Shown: positions 47,015 through 56,116, counted from the first letter of the stretch. The stretch is 64,000 bases of DNA from Cyanobium sp. Cruz CV13-4-11 (GCF_024346055.1 NZ_JAGQCH010000007.1:90809-154808); one strand, 5' to 3'. Notes: generated by a model not told the origin, from the letters alone. Translations and numbers: made by a program.

Positions 47015-48077
47015 CCACGCCGCTGCGCTTGAGGGCGCTGATCGCCTGGTCGATGCGGTCAGCGGTGGCCACCGGCAGCGTCGGCGCGTAGGCGAACGCC
47101 TGCGATTCGGGCCGGATTCCCTCCAGCGCCAGGCTGGGCAGGAAGCCCTTGGCGTCCTCCTGGAGCAGCAGGTAGCTGAGCTGCAGGTTGTCGCCCACCA
47201 GGGCGTCGATCCGGCGTTCGGCCAGCAGCTTGCCCCCCTCGCTGATGTTGGCCAACCGCACGATCGTGGCCTTGGGTCCTGTCCCGGTGGCGTTGATCTC
47301 CTTCAGCAGTGACTCGCTGACGGTGCCGCTGCGGACCCCCACCCGCAGGCCGCGCAGATCCGCCGCAGACCGGATCGCGCCGCTGGCCGTGTCCTGGATC
47401 TCCCCGGCCACGTTCACGGTGAGATAGCCCACCAGCAGCGACGCCGAGACGATCCGCACCAGGTAGGCCAGGATCACGACCCCGTTGCCGCGGGTGGTGG
47501 TCACGATCGTGTTGCTGCCCGGCCCGGTGGCCAGCACCTGGAACACCTTGCTGGCGTGGCGCAGGCCGCTCCGCCGGCTGACCGGAGCGGGATGGGTGCG
47601 GGCCTCCAGGCGCAGGGTGAGCCCGGTGAGCAGCGCGATCGCCAGCAGGTAGCCGCCCAGCAGCTGCAGCAGCGTCGGCGTCAGCAGGGCGCCCAGAAAG
47701 GAGCGTCCCAGATCCAGACGGCTCTTCACCACCATCACCGCCAGGCCGTCCTCCTGGAAGGGGAGGCTGAAGCGGTAGCGCTTCAGGCGGTCGGGCGAGA
47801 CGTTGATGCAGCCCACCGCCACATCCACCTTGCCCTCACGGCTGGCCTCCAGCATCTGCCGCACCGACGGCCACTCCGAGACCACATAGGGCAGCTCCTC
47901 AAGGGTGGCCACCCGGTTCCACAGGTCGACGCCCAGCCCCCGCCAGACCCCCGCCTCGCGGTAGCTGCAGGGCGGCGAGCCATCCACCAGGCCCACCCGC
48001 AGCACCGGTGCCGCCGCCGCCGTCCCCGGCAGGCCCAGGGCCAGGCAGAGGGCGAGGCCCAGGCTGAGGCGTTTCAT
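46962..48077 (-). CDS. Ionotropic-glutamate-receptor-like ligand-gated channel (GluR0-like)
   Basis: A 371-residue protein. It has a signal peptide (residues 1-22), then ligand-binding lobe S1 (LRVGLVDGSPPCSYREAG, GLGVDLWNRV). The pore module follows: TM1 (LLGGYLLAIALLTGLTLRLE), a pore loop near NTIVTTTRGNG and TM2 (VVILAYLVRIVSASLLVGYL). Lobe S2 (LRGLRVGVRSGTVSESLLKE) closes it. This order, with S1 and S2 split by the pore, is that of prokaryotic glutamate receptors such as GluR0. The filter TRGNG departs from the potassium motif TVGYG. The ligand is probably an amino acid. Confidence 0.85.
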   Translation of the reverse strand: MKRLSLGLALCLALGLPGTAAAAPVLRVGLVDGSPPCSYREAGVWRGLGVDLWNRVATLEELPYVVSEWPSVRQMLEASREGKVDVAVGCINVSPDRLKRYRFSLPFQEDGLAVMVVKSRLDLGRSFLGALLTPTLLQLLGGYLLAIALLTGLTLRLEARTHPAPVSRRSGLRHASKVFQVLATGPGSNTIVTTTRGNGVVILAYLVRIVSASLLVGYLTVNVAGEIQDTASGAIRSAADLRGLRVGVRSGTVSESLLKEINATGTGPKATIVRLANISEGGKLLAERRIDALVGDNLQLSYLLLQEDAKGFLPSLALEGIRPESQAFAYAPTLPVATADRIDQAISALKRSGVVSELRQQATTRGKPRAR

Positions 48078-48195
48078 CCGAATCCCTGGAGCGTCATCAG
48101 GTCCCGCCAGTGTCTTGCATGGTCCGCGCCGTTTCCAGGCGATGGCTTACTCCATCACTGCTATTAGGATTGTTGCCAGGAATCTTGCTGGAGCC

Positions 48196-48435
48196 ATGGC
48201 CAACCGTTCCATCAGCGTCTCGGTGGATGAAGCCCTGCTGGCCGAACTCGACGCCGAAGGCGGCAACCGTTCGGCCCTGGTGGGGGAGGCCCTGGCCTTC
48301 TGGCTGGCCCACAGGCGCCTGGCGGAGCTCAACGCGGCCTACGCCGATCTGGCACGACTGGAGGGTGAGGGTGGCGACCTCGCCGACGCTGCTCAAGCCG
48401 CTGCCGCCATGGCCCTGGCCGCCATCGATGGCTGA
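48196..48435 (+). CDS. Ribbon-helix-helix-type antitoxin
   Basis: A 79-residue protein: MANRSISVSVDEALLAELDA, then GNRSALVGEALAFWLAHRRL and a helical Ala-rich tail. The N-terminal strand and two helices fit a CopG/RHH DNA-binding fold. ATG 48196 is preferred over in-frame upstream starts. The end overlaps the MazF-like toxin gene by eight bases. Antitoxin and autorepressor by analogy. Confidence 0.82.
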   Translation: MANRSISVSVDEALLAELDAEGGNRSALVGEALAFWLAHRRLAELNAAYADLARLEGEGGDLADAAQAAAAMALAAIDG

Positions 48436-48793
48436 GCGGGGACGTCTGTACCTCTGGCCGCGCAACCGCAGCTTCGGCGACAGCAAGCGTCGCCCCGTCG
48501 TCGTTATTGCACCGGAGGCCGCCTCCAGCCGCAGCCGGCGATGGGTGGTGCTGCCCCTGAGCAGCGATTCACGCCTGGAGGGGCAGCCGCTGGCCTACCC
48601 CCTTGAGCCTTCCCCCAGCAACGGCCTGCAGCTGCGCAGTTACGTCATGGCCTGGCTGCCCACCACCGTGGCCGCCGATCAGCTGGAAGGTCCCCTGGGA
48701 CGACTTGAGTTCGAGCAGCTGGCCGCCGTTTTGAAGCGCCTGACGGACGCCCTTGATCTGCAGCTGCTGGAGCCCTGGCAGGCCGGTCCCTGA
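48428..48793 (+). CDS. MazF/PemK-type toxin
   Basis: A 121-residue protein: AERGRLYLWPRNRSFGDSKR, then RPVVVIAPEAASS, RRWVVLPLSSDSRLEGQPLA and SYVMAWLPTTVAADQLEG. This is the MazF/PemK SH3-like barrel, with the RPVVVIAP strand and a Ser/Thr-rich LPLSSD loop. Predicted mRNA endonuclease, paired with the RHH antitoxin. High GC, like the surrounding chromosome, so less recently acquired than the 44-kb pair. Confidence 0.82.
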   Translation: MAERGRLYLWPRNRSFGDSKRRPVVVIAPEAASSRSRRWVVLPLSSDSRLEGQPLAYPLEPSPSNGLQLRSYVMAWLPTTVAADQLEGPLGRLEFEQLAAVLKRLTDALDLQLLEPWQAGP

Positions 48794-48797
48794 GCTC

Positions 48798-49523
48798 TCA
48801 GGGCGCCAGCCGCGCCTTGTGCAGGCGGCTCTTCTCGTACCAGTCGGCGAATTCCGGTACCCAGCTCTGCAGGTGGGGCCACATCAGGTCGCAGAGTTCG
48901 CGGATCTCCTGCTGGGCATCGAGCTTGGCCCGCAGGTCGAGGAAGTGCAGGAACGCCCGCAGGGTGAAGCTCACCATGAAGTGCTGGCGGTAGTCGAACG
49001 GCAGGATGCCGCGGGCGTGCTCCTCGGCGTAGCCGGCATCGAGCAGGTCGCGATAGCGCCCGGCAGCCGCCCGGCAAAGCTCCAGATCGATGGCCCGCTG
49101 GCCGTCGTCGTAGAGGTACTTCTTGCCCTGGCGGTCGCTATAGGGGCCCACCGGCCGCAGGTAGAACACCTCCTCCAGGTCGAGCTCCCCGTTGGCGGCC
49201 CGGCGGATGCGGTCGCCCGTGTAGCGCATCGACTGCACATCGAAACTCACCCCCACCCGGTGGGTGCGCGCCTGCTGCATCACCGAATGGGGGAACCAGC
49301 CCACGTTGAGCACGATCTGGGCGTGCTCCAGGGGGCCGTAGTGGCCGCGCTCGCCTGCCAGCAGCCGCTTGACGCAGATCTCACCGGCCTTGCGCTCGTC
49401 GGGCCAGTCGGCCCGGTCGGCGGCCACGAAGCCCTCGCTGTAGTCCTGGTGCATCCCGGCATACACGCACTGCTGCGGGTTCGGCGTGGCGGCGATCAGC
49501 TCGACCCGGAAGCGGGGATCCAT
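48798..49523 (-). CDS. thyX: Flavin-dependent thymidylate synthase
   Basis: A 241-residue ThyX. The family motif RTHRVGVSFDVQSMRYT (RHRx7S type) is intact, as are HAQIVLNVGWFPHSVMQQ and the C-terminal LRAFLHFLDLRAKLDAQQEI. It makes dTMP from dUMP using methylene-tetrahydrofolate, NADPH and FAD; ThyX replaces ThyA in many cyanobacteria. Start ATG 49523. Complete and full length. Confidence 0.96.
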   Translation of the reverse strand: MDPRFRVELIAATPNPQQCVYAGMHQDYSEGFVAADRADWPDERKAGEICVKRLLAGERGHYGPLEHAQIVLNVGWFPHSVMQQARTHRVGVSFDVQSMRYTGDRIRRAANGELDLEEVFYLRPVGPYSDRQGKKYLYDDGQRAIDLELCRAAAGRYRDLLDAGYAEEHARGILPFDYRQHFMVSFTLRAFLHFLDLRAKLDAQQEIRELCDLMWPHLQSWVPEFADWYEKSRLHKARLAP

Positions 49524-49562
49524 GGGCGGGGGGTTCGGGGTGAAAAGGCGGGACGTACGGGA

Positions 49563-50144
49563 TCAGCCGTGGCTGCGGGGGCCGGCCTGGGGCGGGGTCT
49601 GGGGCTCGGGGCTGGCGCTCTCGGCCAGGGCACTCACGGCCCCCACGCCCGCCAGCCGTGGCAGGGAGGTGCCGTCCACCAGGGCGCTGCTGAGGGCGTC
49701 CAGTTCGGTGGCGCTGCGAGCACCGATCGAGCGACCGACGGGGGCGCCGGCGGCATCGAAGAACTCCAGCTGCGGGATGCCGTTGACGTCGTAGCGCTCC
49801 ATTTGCGGCTGCCAGCGGGGATTGTCGACATTGAGCAGGACCACATCCATCTGGCCGCGCTGCTGCCGCTCGATCCGCTCCATCGCCGGCGCCATCGAAC
49901 GGCAGGCCTCGCACCAGTCGGCGTAGAACTCCACCACGGTGGGCCTGCCATCGGCCAGGGCCACCGTGAGCTCAGGCGACTGGCGGGCCAGCCGTTCCAG
50001 GGGGGCTTCCGGGTGCAGACCGCCCCGCAGCCACAGCATCAGCACCACCAGAACGGCGGCCACGGCCGCCAGCACCATGCGCTCGGTACGGCCGAGCGCG
50101 GAGGGGGGAGAACTGCCCGACGGGGCCATGGACAGCAACGACAC
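49563..50144 (-). CDS. Membrane-anchored thioredoxin-like protein (HCF164/TxlA type)
   Basis: A 193-residue protein. One membrane helix (MVLAAVAAVLVVLMLWL) is followed by a lumenal or periplasmic thioredoxin domain with VVEFYADWCEACRSMAPAME and the cis-proline loop GIPQLEFF. The WCEAC active site and the single anchor match HCF164/TxlA, which carries reducing power into the thylakoid lumen for cytochrome b6f assembly. The C-terminal 40 residues are Ala/Pro-rich. The partner CcdA is not in the window. Confidence 0.88.
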   Translation of the reverse strand: MSLLSMAPSGSSPPSALGRTERMVLAAVAAVLVVLMLWLRGGLHPEAPLERLARQSPELTVALADGRPTVVEFYADWCEACRSMAPAMERIERQQRGQMDVVLLNVDNPRWQPQMERYDVNGIPQLEFFDAAGAPVGRSIGARSATELDALSSALVDGTSLPRLAGVGAVSALAESASPEPQTPPQAGPRSHG

Positions 50145-50220
50145 GAGGTGGCGCCCACTCTGGCAGCGGGAGGCTGGCTGCGGACATCGTTGCTAGCGTC
50201 AGGCTTCCCGGCCTGGAGCG

Positions 50221-50631
50221 GTGAAACGGCGCCTCACTCTCCACTTCCCCTCCGAGGCGGTGCACCAGCCGATCACCTACCGCCTCGCGGTCGACTTCGA
50301 CATCGCCGCCAAGATCCTGCGGGCCCAGATCGCCCCCAACCAGAGCGGCACCATGGTGGTGGAGCTCTCCGGCGACATTGACGAGCTCGATGCCGCCGAA
50401 GACTGGCTGGAGGGCCAGGGCCTGGGGCTCAACCGCGCCCCCGGTGAGATCCGCATCGATCCGGAGCGCTGCGTCGACTGCGGCATCTGCTCCAGCGTCT
50501 GCCCCAGCGGCGCCCTCCACTACACGCCGGCCAGCCAGCGGCTCCATTTCGAGGCCTCCCGCTGCCTGGTGTGCGAGCAGTGCATCCCCAGCTGCCCGCT
50601 GGAGGCCATCACCCTGGTGCTGCAGCCATGA
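50221..50631 (+). CDS. NIL-domain ferredoxin (two 4Fe-4S)
   Basis: A 136-residue protein. The N-terminal NIL domain (about residues 1-75) reads RRLTLHFPSEAVHQPITYRL and SGTMVVELSGDIDELDAAED. Two ferredoxin clusters follow: CVDCGICSSVCPSGAL and CLVCEQCIPSCPLEAI. NIL domains occur on methionine ABC ATPases and on small ferredoxins. The cyanobacterial role is unclear, possibly electron supply in sulfur or amino-acid metabolism. The GTG start at 50221 is the first codon of the homologous region. The stop overlaps the following gene (ATGA). Confidence 0.88.
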   Translation: MKRRLTLHFPSEAVHQPITYRLAVDFDIAAKILRAQIAPNQSGTMVVELSGDIDELDAAEDWLEGQGLGLNRAPGEIRIDPERCVDCGICSSVCPSGALHYTPASQRLHFEASRCLVCEQCIPSCPLEAITLVLQP

Positions 50632-51095
50632 AGGACATCTTCCGGCTCATGCTGCTGCCGCTGCAGGCGCCGATGCTGCTGGTGCTGGTGGGGGTCAGCA
50701 CCTACCAGGGCATGCACTGGAGCCATGCCCTGGAGGCCGGCGGCAGCCGGGTGCAGGAGCTCACCACCTTGGTCTGGTCGGCCGAATGCCTGCAGGCCAT
50801 GGTGATCGTGTTCATCTGCACCATGCCCGACCTGGTGATCCGGCAGGTGTCGATCGTGATGGCCGCCAGCCGGGTGGTGAGCCTGGTGGTCACCCTGCTG
50901 TTGGTCACCATCGGTGGCCTCTATCTGCTGCACCTCAACGTGCTGGCCAACGTGCTGATCATGGGCTCGGCGGTCCTGCTGGCCCGGCTGGATCTGCTGC
51001 GGGTGCGGGTGGTGCCGCCGCCGCTGGTGCTGGCCGGGGTGCTCGCCCTGCTGGTGCTGGGCGGGGCCAACTTCGGCCGCATGCTGGTGCGCTGA
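50628..51095 (+). CDS. Four-helix membrane protein paired with NIL-ferredoxin
   Basis: A 155-residue protein with four membrane segments (RLMLLPLQAPMLLVLVGVST, LQAMVIVFICTMPDLVIRQV, VVSLVVTLLLVTIGGLYLLH, LVLAGVLALLVLGGANFGRM). There are two cysteines but no recognised motif. The ATG overlaps the ferredoxin stop, so the two are very likely co-translated. A membrane partner for the ferredoxin is inferred from this coupling only. Confidence 0.7.
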   Translation: MKDIFRLMLLPLQAPMLLVLVGVSTYQGMHWSHALEAGGSRVQELTTLVWSAECLQAMVIVFICTMPDLVIRQVSIVMAASRVVSLVVTLLLVTIGGLYLLHLNVLANVLIMGSAVLLARLDLLRVRVVPPPLVLAGVLALLVLGGANFGRMLVR

Positions 51096-51096
51096 G

Positions 51097-53202
51097 TCAG
51101 CAGCCCGGTTCGCTGCCCTGCTGGTAGCTCCAGACGTTGCCCAGCACCTTCTTCACGTACAGGCGGGTTTCGGGGTAGGGAATCGCCTCCACCCACAGCT
51201 CCGGGTCGCTGCGCAGCCGGGGGGCCACCCAGCCGGCCACGGCGCCGGGCCCGGCGTTGTAGCTGGCCACCGCCAGCAGCGGGTCGCCGTCCCACTGGCG
51301 CAGCATCTGCGCCAGGTAGCGGGCGCCGAGGCTGGCGTTGCCGGCCGGGTCCTCCAGCACCTGCTCCGGCACCGGCCCACCGGCCAGCTCGGCAGCGGTG
51401 GCCGGCATCAGCTGCAGCAGGCCGGTGGCACCCACCGGCGAGCGTACCGCCGGTGTGAAACGCGACTCCTGCTTGGCCACGCCCAGCAGCAGCTCCATCG
51501 GCAGTCCGGCCTGGGTGGCGGCCGCTCGGAAGGCCGCCTCAAAACGCAGCGGATGCAGGCTGCGCTCCAGCTCCCGCTCCAGGGCGCACTGGTTGCCGTC
51601 GAGTTTCAGGCTGGCCTGCTCCAGCAGGCCGAAGCCGGTCCAGTCGTCGCCGACCCCCTGCCGCAGCCGTCCCTCCAGCAGCAGCTCCCGGCCCCCTTCG
51701 GGTGCGCGGCGGCCGCGGCGGTGGCGCCAGGTCTCCCAGGCCTCGGTGCGCTGATCCAGGCGCCAGAGCCGATCGAGCGTCCCATCGCCGCTGGCCAGGG
51801 GCCGCCAGTCGCTGCGCCCAGCCGGTGTGTGGGGGCCGGCGTCCAGCTGCAGATCCCCCTGGCCCAGGCGCACGGCGGCGCGCCAGCCGTAGTAGCCGCC
51901 CGGATGGCGCCGCAGCAGCGCCTCCCAGGTGGCCCTGGCGGCGGCCCCTTCACCGAGCTGTTGCTGAAGGAAGCCGATCCAGAAGCTCTGGCGGGCGGCC
52001 AGCGGCGGCGGCAGCTGGTCGGTGGGGATGGCCTCCAGCAGCGCCATGGCCGCCTGCCAGCGGCCGGCCAGCAGCCGCTCCCGCACGAGATCCCACTGCA
52101 GCGTGCGGCTGGCGGGGTCAAGGGGCCAGCGGCGCAGCAGCTTGAGGGCCGCGGCGTCGGTGGCGGGATGGGGGCCATCCCCCTTGGGCTCGGCCTCCAG
52201 GATCCGCCGGGCGAGCACCGGGGCACTGTCACGCCAGCGGGGCGGCAGCCGGGCCAGGGCTGCAGCGGCGGCGGGGCTGCCCTGCTGGGCCAGCAGGCGC
52301 ACGGCCGCCTCTGCCTCCGGCGCGGTGGGGGCGCTGCGGACCAGATCCAGCAGCAACGTCTCGGCCTGAACCTGCTGCTGGGCGTTCCCCGCCAGCAGGG
52401 CACGGCCCAGGCTGAGGCGGCCGCTGGCGCCCAGGCCGTTGAGCGTGGAGCCCAGGCAGCGAAGGGCCCCTTCGGCATCGCCCAGCTCCGCCAGCCCCTC
52501 GGCCAGCTGGGCCCGCTGGCGGGCCTCCAGCACCGCGGCGTCGTCCTTGCAGACCTGCCGCAGGCGGGCCTCGGCGCCGGGCCAGCGGGCGCCCCAGCGG
52601 GCCAGGTGCAGGGCGCCGCGTCGCCGTTCGGCCGCCTCCGGGCCGGCGGACAGGGCGGCGGCAAGAGCTGCGGGGTGGGCCGGGAAGCGCTGCAGCAACT
52701 GCCCGCGCTTGCCGGGGTTGTCGCCGCCGAGGGCGTAGAGGGCATCGGCGCTGGCCGGATCGCCGGGGAAGCGCCGCTGCAGCTGGCGCCACAGGGCCAG
52801 CGACGTCTCCGGGCGTCCGAGGGCCGCGGCGGCCAGGGCGTCCTGCTTCAGCACCAGGGCGGCCAGGGGATCGGGGCCCCAGCCCTGCCCCCGCAGCCAC
52901 TGGCGCTGCTGCTGGGGATCCTTGCTGCGGGCCGCCAGCAGCAGGCTGGCCTCCCGGCGCCGCCAGGGATCGGCATCCCAGTGCTGCAGCCACTCCAGCC
53001 GGTCGGTGGTGGTGGCAGGGGTGAGCGCCGGTTGGCGTGCCAGCAACGCCCGACCCCCCACCAGGGCCAGGCCGGTGCCCAGGCACGAAAGGGACAGCAG
53101 CAGGGGGAGTCGGGCCAATGGCCGGGGGACGGCGTCCGGGGCATTCTGGGCATCCGCCTGCGCCGCACCCGGTGCGATTGCCCTCCCTTCCCGCCCTTCC
53201 AC
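51097..53202 (-). CDS. Soluble lytic murein transglycosylase with TPR-like superhelix
   Basis: A 701-residue protein. A hydrophobic segment near residues 28-50 (LARLPLLLSLSCLGTGLALV) acts as signal or anchor. The long middle is a helical repeat region like the Slt70 ring. The C-terminal SLT domain has the catalytic Glu in VAKQESRFTPAVRSPVGATG, then LLQLMPATAAELAG, NASLGARYLAQML and VASYNAGPGAVAGW. It cleaves glycan strands of peptidoglycan to anhydro products. The true start may lie inside the first 25 codons, because the 5' end overlaps a divergent small gene. Confidence 0.92.
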   Translation of the reverse strand: MEGREGRAIAPGAAQADAQNAPDAVPRPLARLPLLLSLSCLGTGLALVGGRALLARQPALTPATTTDRLEWLQHWDADPWRRREASLLLAARSKDPQQQRQWLRGQGWGPDPLAALVLKQDALAAAALGRPETSLALWRQLQRRFPGDPASADALYALGGDNPGKRGQLLQRFPAHPAALAAALSAGPEAAERRRGALHLARWGARWPGAEARLRQVCKDDAAVLEARQRAQLAEGLAELGDAEGALRCLGSTLNGLGASGRLSLGRALLAGNAQQQVQAETLLLDLVRSAPTAPEAEAAVRLLAQQGSPAAAAALARLPPRWRDSAPVLARRILEAEPKGDGPHPATDAAALKLLRRWPLDPASRTLQWDLVRERLLAGRWQAAMALLEAIPTDQLPPPLAARQSFWIGFLQQQLGEGAAARATWEALLRRHPGGYYGWRAAVRLGQGDLQLDAGPHTPAGRSDWRPLASGDGTLDRLWRLDQRTEAWETWRHRRGRRAPEGGRELLLEGRLRQGVGDDWTGFGLLEQASLKLDGNQCALERELERSLHPLRFEAAFRAAATQAGLPMELLLGVAKQESRFTPAVRSPVGATGLLQLMPATAAELAGGPVPEQVLEDPAGNASLGARYLAQMLRQWDGDPLLAVASYNAGPGAVAGWVAPRLRSDPELWVEAIPYPETRLYVKKVLGNVWSYQQGSEPGC

Positions 53203-53396
53203 CCCTGTTCGACCGCCTGCCCGGGGCGGCCGAGCGCCGCCGCGCCGTGGTGGTGAGCGCAGTGGCCGTGCTCACCCTGCTGCTGCGGCCGCTCTTGCCC
53301 CTGCGGCTGCTGCCGGGCTGGTGCGTGGGCCTGCTGCTGCTCTGGGCCACCCTGGAGCTGCTGCGTTGGCGCTGGTGGCCGCCCCGCTGGCGCTGA
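53172..53396 (+). CDS. Small membrane protein
   Basis: About 74 residues from the GTG at 53172 (or TTG 53178), with two hydrophobic helices (VVVSAVAVLTLLLRPLLPLR, WCVGLLLLWATLELLRW) and an Arg/Trp-rich end. Its frame is uninterrupted and lies mostly outside the transglycosylase gene, overlapping only its 5' end. It is 48 bases before glmM. No family recognised. Confidence 0.5.
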   Translation: MRLPSLPALPPLFDRLPGAAERRRAVVVSAVAVLTLLLRPLLPLRLLPGWCVGLLLLWATLELLRWRWWPPRWR

Positions 53397-53444
53397 GGCC
53401 GGCCGGGAACGGCACGTAGCCTGCTCTCCAGTGATGGCAGCGGC

Positions 53445-54845
53445 ATGGGAGAAGCGGCATCGCATCCGGTGGTGTCCCCCCTCGGGGCGCCCCTGGAGGA
53501 GGGTTTGGCCCGCTTTGGCACCGACGGCATCCGTGGCCGCGTCGGCACCAGCGTCACCCCGGCCCTGGCCCTGCAGGTGGGCTACTGGACCGGCGTGGTG
53601 CTGCAGGCCGATGGGCCGGTGGTGATCGGCACCGACTCACGCCGCAGCGGGCCGATGCTGGTGGCGGCGCTCAGTGCCGGCCTGATGGCCGCTGGGCGGG
53701 AGGTGTGGCAGCTGGGGCTGTGCCCCACGCCGGCGGTGCCGGGCACGATCCGGCGCCAGGGCGCCGCCGGCGGGTTGATGGTGTCGGCCAGCCACAACCC
53801 TCCCCACGACAACGGCATCAAGGTGTTCGGCGCCACCGGAGCCAAGCTCGTGGCCGCGCGCCAGCAGGCGATCGAGGCGGGGCTCCAAGGCCGCACCGCG
53901 CCGCCGCCGCTGAACGGCAGCGGACGGGAGGTGCAGCGGCCCGACCTGCTGGCGGCCTACGTCGATTCCCTGCGGGCCAGCGCCGGCGACCAGCGCCTCG
54001 ATGGCGCTCGTGTGGTGCTCGACCTCTGCTGGGGATCGGCCACCGCCTGCGGCGAGGAGCTGTTCCGCTCCCTGGGGGCGGACGTGCTGGTGCTGCACGG
54101 CGAGCCGGATGGCGAGCGCATCAACCAGGGCTGCGGCAGCACCCACCTGGAGCCCCTGAAGCGGGCGGTGCTGGAGAGCGGCGCCGACATGGGCTTCGCC
54201 TTCGACGGCGACGCCGACCGGATGCTGGCGGTGGATGGCCGCGGCCGGGTGGTGGACGGCGACCACATCCTCTATCTGTGGGGTTCGGCCTTGCGCCGCG
54301 AGGGCCAGCTCCCGGACGACCGCCTGGTGGCCACGGTGATGTCGAACCTGGGCTTCGAGCGGGCCTGGCAGGCCAGCGGCGGGGTGCTGGAGCGCACCGA
54401 CGTGGGCGATCAGCACGTGCATGCCGCCATGGAGGCCCTGGGGGCCGGCCTGGGCGGTGAGCAGTCGGGGCACATCCTCTCGGCCCGCCATGGCATGAGC
54501 GGTGACGGCCTGCTCAGCGCCCTGCAGGTGGCCACCCTGATCCATGGCGGTGGCCTGAAGCTGGACGAATGGATGGACGGCAGCTTCCAGCCCTACCCCC
54601 AGCGGCTGGTGAACGTGACCGTGCCCGACCGGCAGCGGCGCCAGCAATGGCAGCAGTGCGAACCCCTGCGGCTGGCGGTGGCCGAGGCGGAGGCGGCCAT
54701 GGCGGGCCACGGTCGGGTGCTGGTGCGGGCCAGCGGCACCGAACCCCTGCTGCGGGTGATGGTGGAGGCGGCCGAGCAGAGCCAAGTCGACCACTGGACC
54801 GACCGCCTGGCGGCCGCGGCGGATCAGTACCTCAACCGGGCCTGA
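53445..54845 (+). CDS. glmM: Phosphoglucosamine mutase
   Basis: A 466-residue alpha-D-phosphohexomutase. The phosphoserine loop VSASHNPPHDNGIKVFG lies near residue 115. The magnesium-binding loop FDGDADRMLAVD is near 255. The sugar-binding GGEQSGHIL segment and the C-terminal phosphate-binding RASGTEPLLRVMVE complete the enzyme. It converts glucosamine-6-phosphate to glucosamine-1-phosphate for UDP-GlcNAc and peptidoglycan. The N-terminal RFGTDGIRG confirms the start region. Confidence 0.96.
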   Translation: MGEAASHPVVSPLGAPLEEGLARFGTDGIRGRVGTSVTPALALQVGYWTGVVLQADGPVVIGTDSRRSGPMLVAALSAGLMAAGREVWQLGLCPTPAVPGTIRRQGAAGGLMVSASHNPPHDNGIKVFGATGAKLVAARQQAIEAGLQGRTAPPPLNGSGREVQRPDLLAAYVDSLRASAGDQRLDGARVVLDLCWGSATACGEELFRSLGADVLVLHGEPDGERINQGCGSTHLEPLKRAVLESGADMGFAFDGDADRMLAVDGRGRVVDGDHILYLWGSALRREGQLPDDRLVATVMSNLGFERAWQASGGVLERTDVGDQHVHAAMEALGAGLGGEQSGHILSARHGMSGDGLLSALQVATLIHGGGLKLDEWMDGSFQPYPQRLVNVTVPDRQRRQQWQQCEPLRLAVAEAEAAMAGHGRVLVRASGTEPLLRVMVEAAEQSQVDHWTDRLAAAADQYLNRA

Positions 54846-54908
54846 GCCGGCGGCCGCGGCGGAGATCCTGGCCGGGTAGAGGGGAAACGATCCTGGAAAC
54901 CGAACTCT

Positions 54909-55931
54909 TCAGGGCTGGCCCTGTTGTTGCGGCCAGCCCTGCAGCCGCTGCACCAGCCGCCCCAGCAGTTCCCGCCGGGCTGGGCCCTGCTGGCCCGCCT
55001 CGGTGATCAGCAGGGCCTTCACCTGGAGGTCGTCCGCCGTCATCGCCTCGATGCCCAGCAGGCGCGGGGGCTCCAGCAGCTTCGGGGCCCAGCGCGGGTC
55101 GCTGCCGAAGGCGGCCAGTTCCTCGGCGATCAGGGCCATGGCGCCCGCCAGATCGGCGATGCGGCGCGGCAGCAGCAACGTCACCTCCGCCCCCGAGCGC
55201 AGCTTGGTGTGGTTCACCACCTGCTCGCAGTGGCTGTTGGGTACCACCACCACCCGCTGATCGGCGCAGCGCAGTTCCGTGCTCAGCACCCCCACATCCA
55301 CCACCTCGCCGCAGCGACCACCGATCTCGACCACATCACCGATGGCGTAGCGGTCGTCGAGCAGCAGCACCGCGCCCATCGCCAGCCCCAGCAGCAGCAC
55401 CAGCGCCGCCAGCAGTCGACTGAAGGCCTGGGTGAGCTGGAGCAGCAGGCCGCGCCACTGTTCGGCCAGGGCATCGGCCGGCAGGCCGTTGAACGCGGCG
55501 TCCTGGTCGGTGACCGTGAGCAGGGGGAAGGGGCTGGCGCGGCCGGGCACCAGGGCCGCCAGACGTTGCCCTCCGCCTGGTTCCCGCAGCACCACCACCC
55601 GCAGGGCCTGCGGTGCCCCCTGCAGCCCCAGATGGTTGGGGTCACAGGCGGCCTTCGTCCCCTTGATGCTGAGGTGATCCAGCAGCGCCTCACCGACTCG
55701 CTCCCCTGGGGTGCAGGGATTGCGGGGCTCGTACAGCTGGCTCAGGTTGCTCTCGATCACCCGGGCCCGCTCGGCGGCCTCCGGGGCGGCTGTGGCCGCT
55801 GCCGTGGGGTGGGGCTGGACCGCCGCCAGGCTGATGCTCAGAGCCAGGCCCAGGGCCATCAGCAGGGCCAGGGCCCGCCGGCCCAGCGTGCCCTGGCGGG
55901 GGGAGCGCATGGGTTGCTGGGCTCGGGTCAT
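54909..55931 (-). CDS. MscS-family small mechanosensitive channel
   Basis: A 340-residue protein. It has a signal peptide (residues about 17-37), a periplasmic domain with two cysteines (PRNPCTPGE, KAACDPNHLG), one pore-forming membrane helix (LLAALVLLLGLAMGAVLLLD) and the MscS beta domain (DRYAIGDVVEIGGRCGEVVD, VVVPNSHCEQVVNH). It would release solutes under hypo-osmotic shock. It has fewer membrane helices than MscS itself, as in several cyanobacterial members. Confidence 0.85.
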   Translation of the reverse strand: MTRAQQPMRSPRQGTLGRRALALLMALGLALSISLAAVQPHPTAAATAAPEAAERARVIESNLSQLYEPRNPCTPGERVGEALLDHLSIKGTKAACDPNHLGLQGAPQALRVVVLREPGGGQRLAALVPGRASPFPLLTVTDQDAAFNGLPADALAEQWRGLLLQLTQAFSRLLAALVLLLGLAMGAVLLLDDRYAIGDVVEIGGRCGEVVDVGVLSTELRCADQRVVVVPNSHCEQVVNHTKLRSGAEVTLLLPRRIADLAGAMALIAEELAAFGSDPRWAPKLLEPPRLLGIEAMTADDLQVKALLITEAGQQGPARRELLGRLVQRLQGWPQQQGQP

Positions 55932-56116
55932 CGGGGTGGCGTCGGCCGCAATCCCCCCAGACTTTGGTTAGCGCGCCCGCTTCACCGATGCCGATGCCCA
56001 GGTGCTGCCGCCCTGATCCCGGGAAGGGCCGGCAATCCGTCGCCCGGAGGGTGAGTTTGCCGTCATCCCCGCCGGTGAATGAGGGGCAGATTGAAACCAC
56101 TCATAGGCCCACGTCC

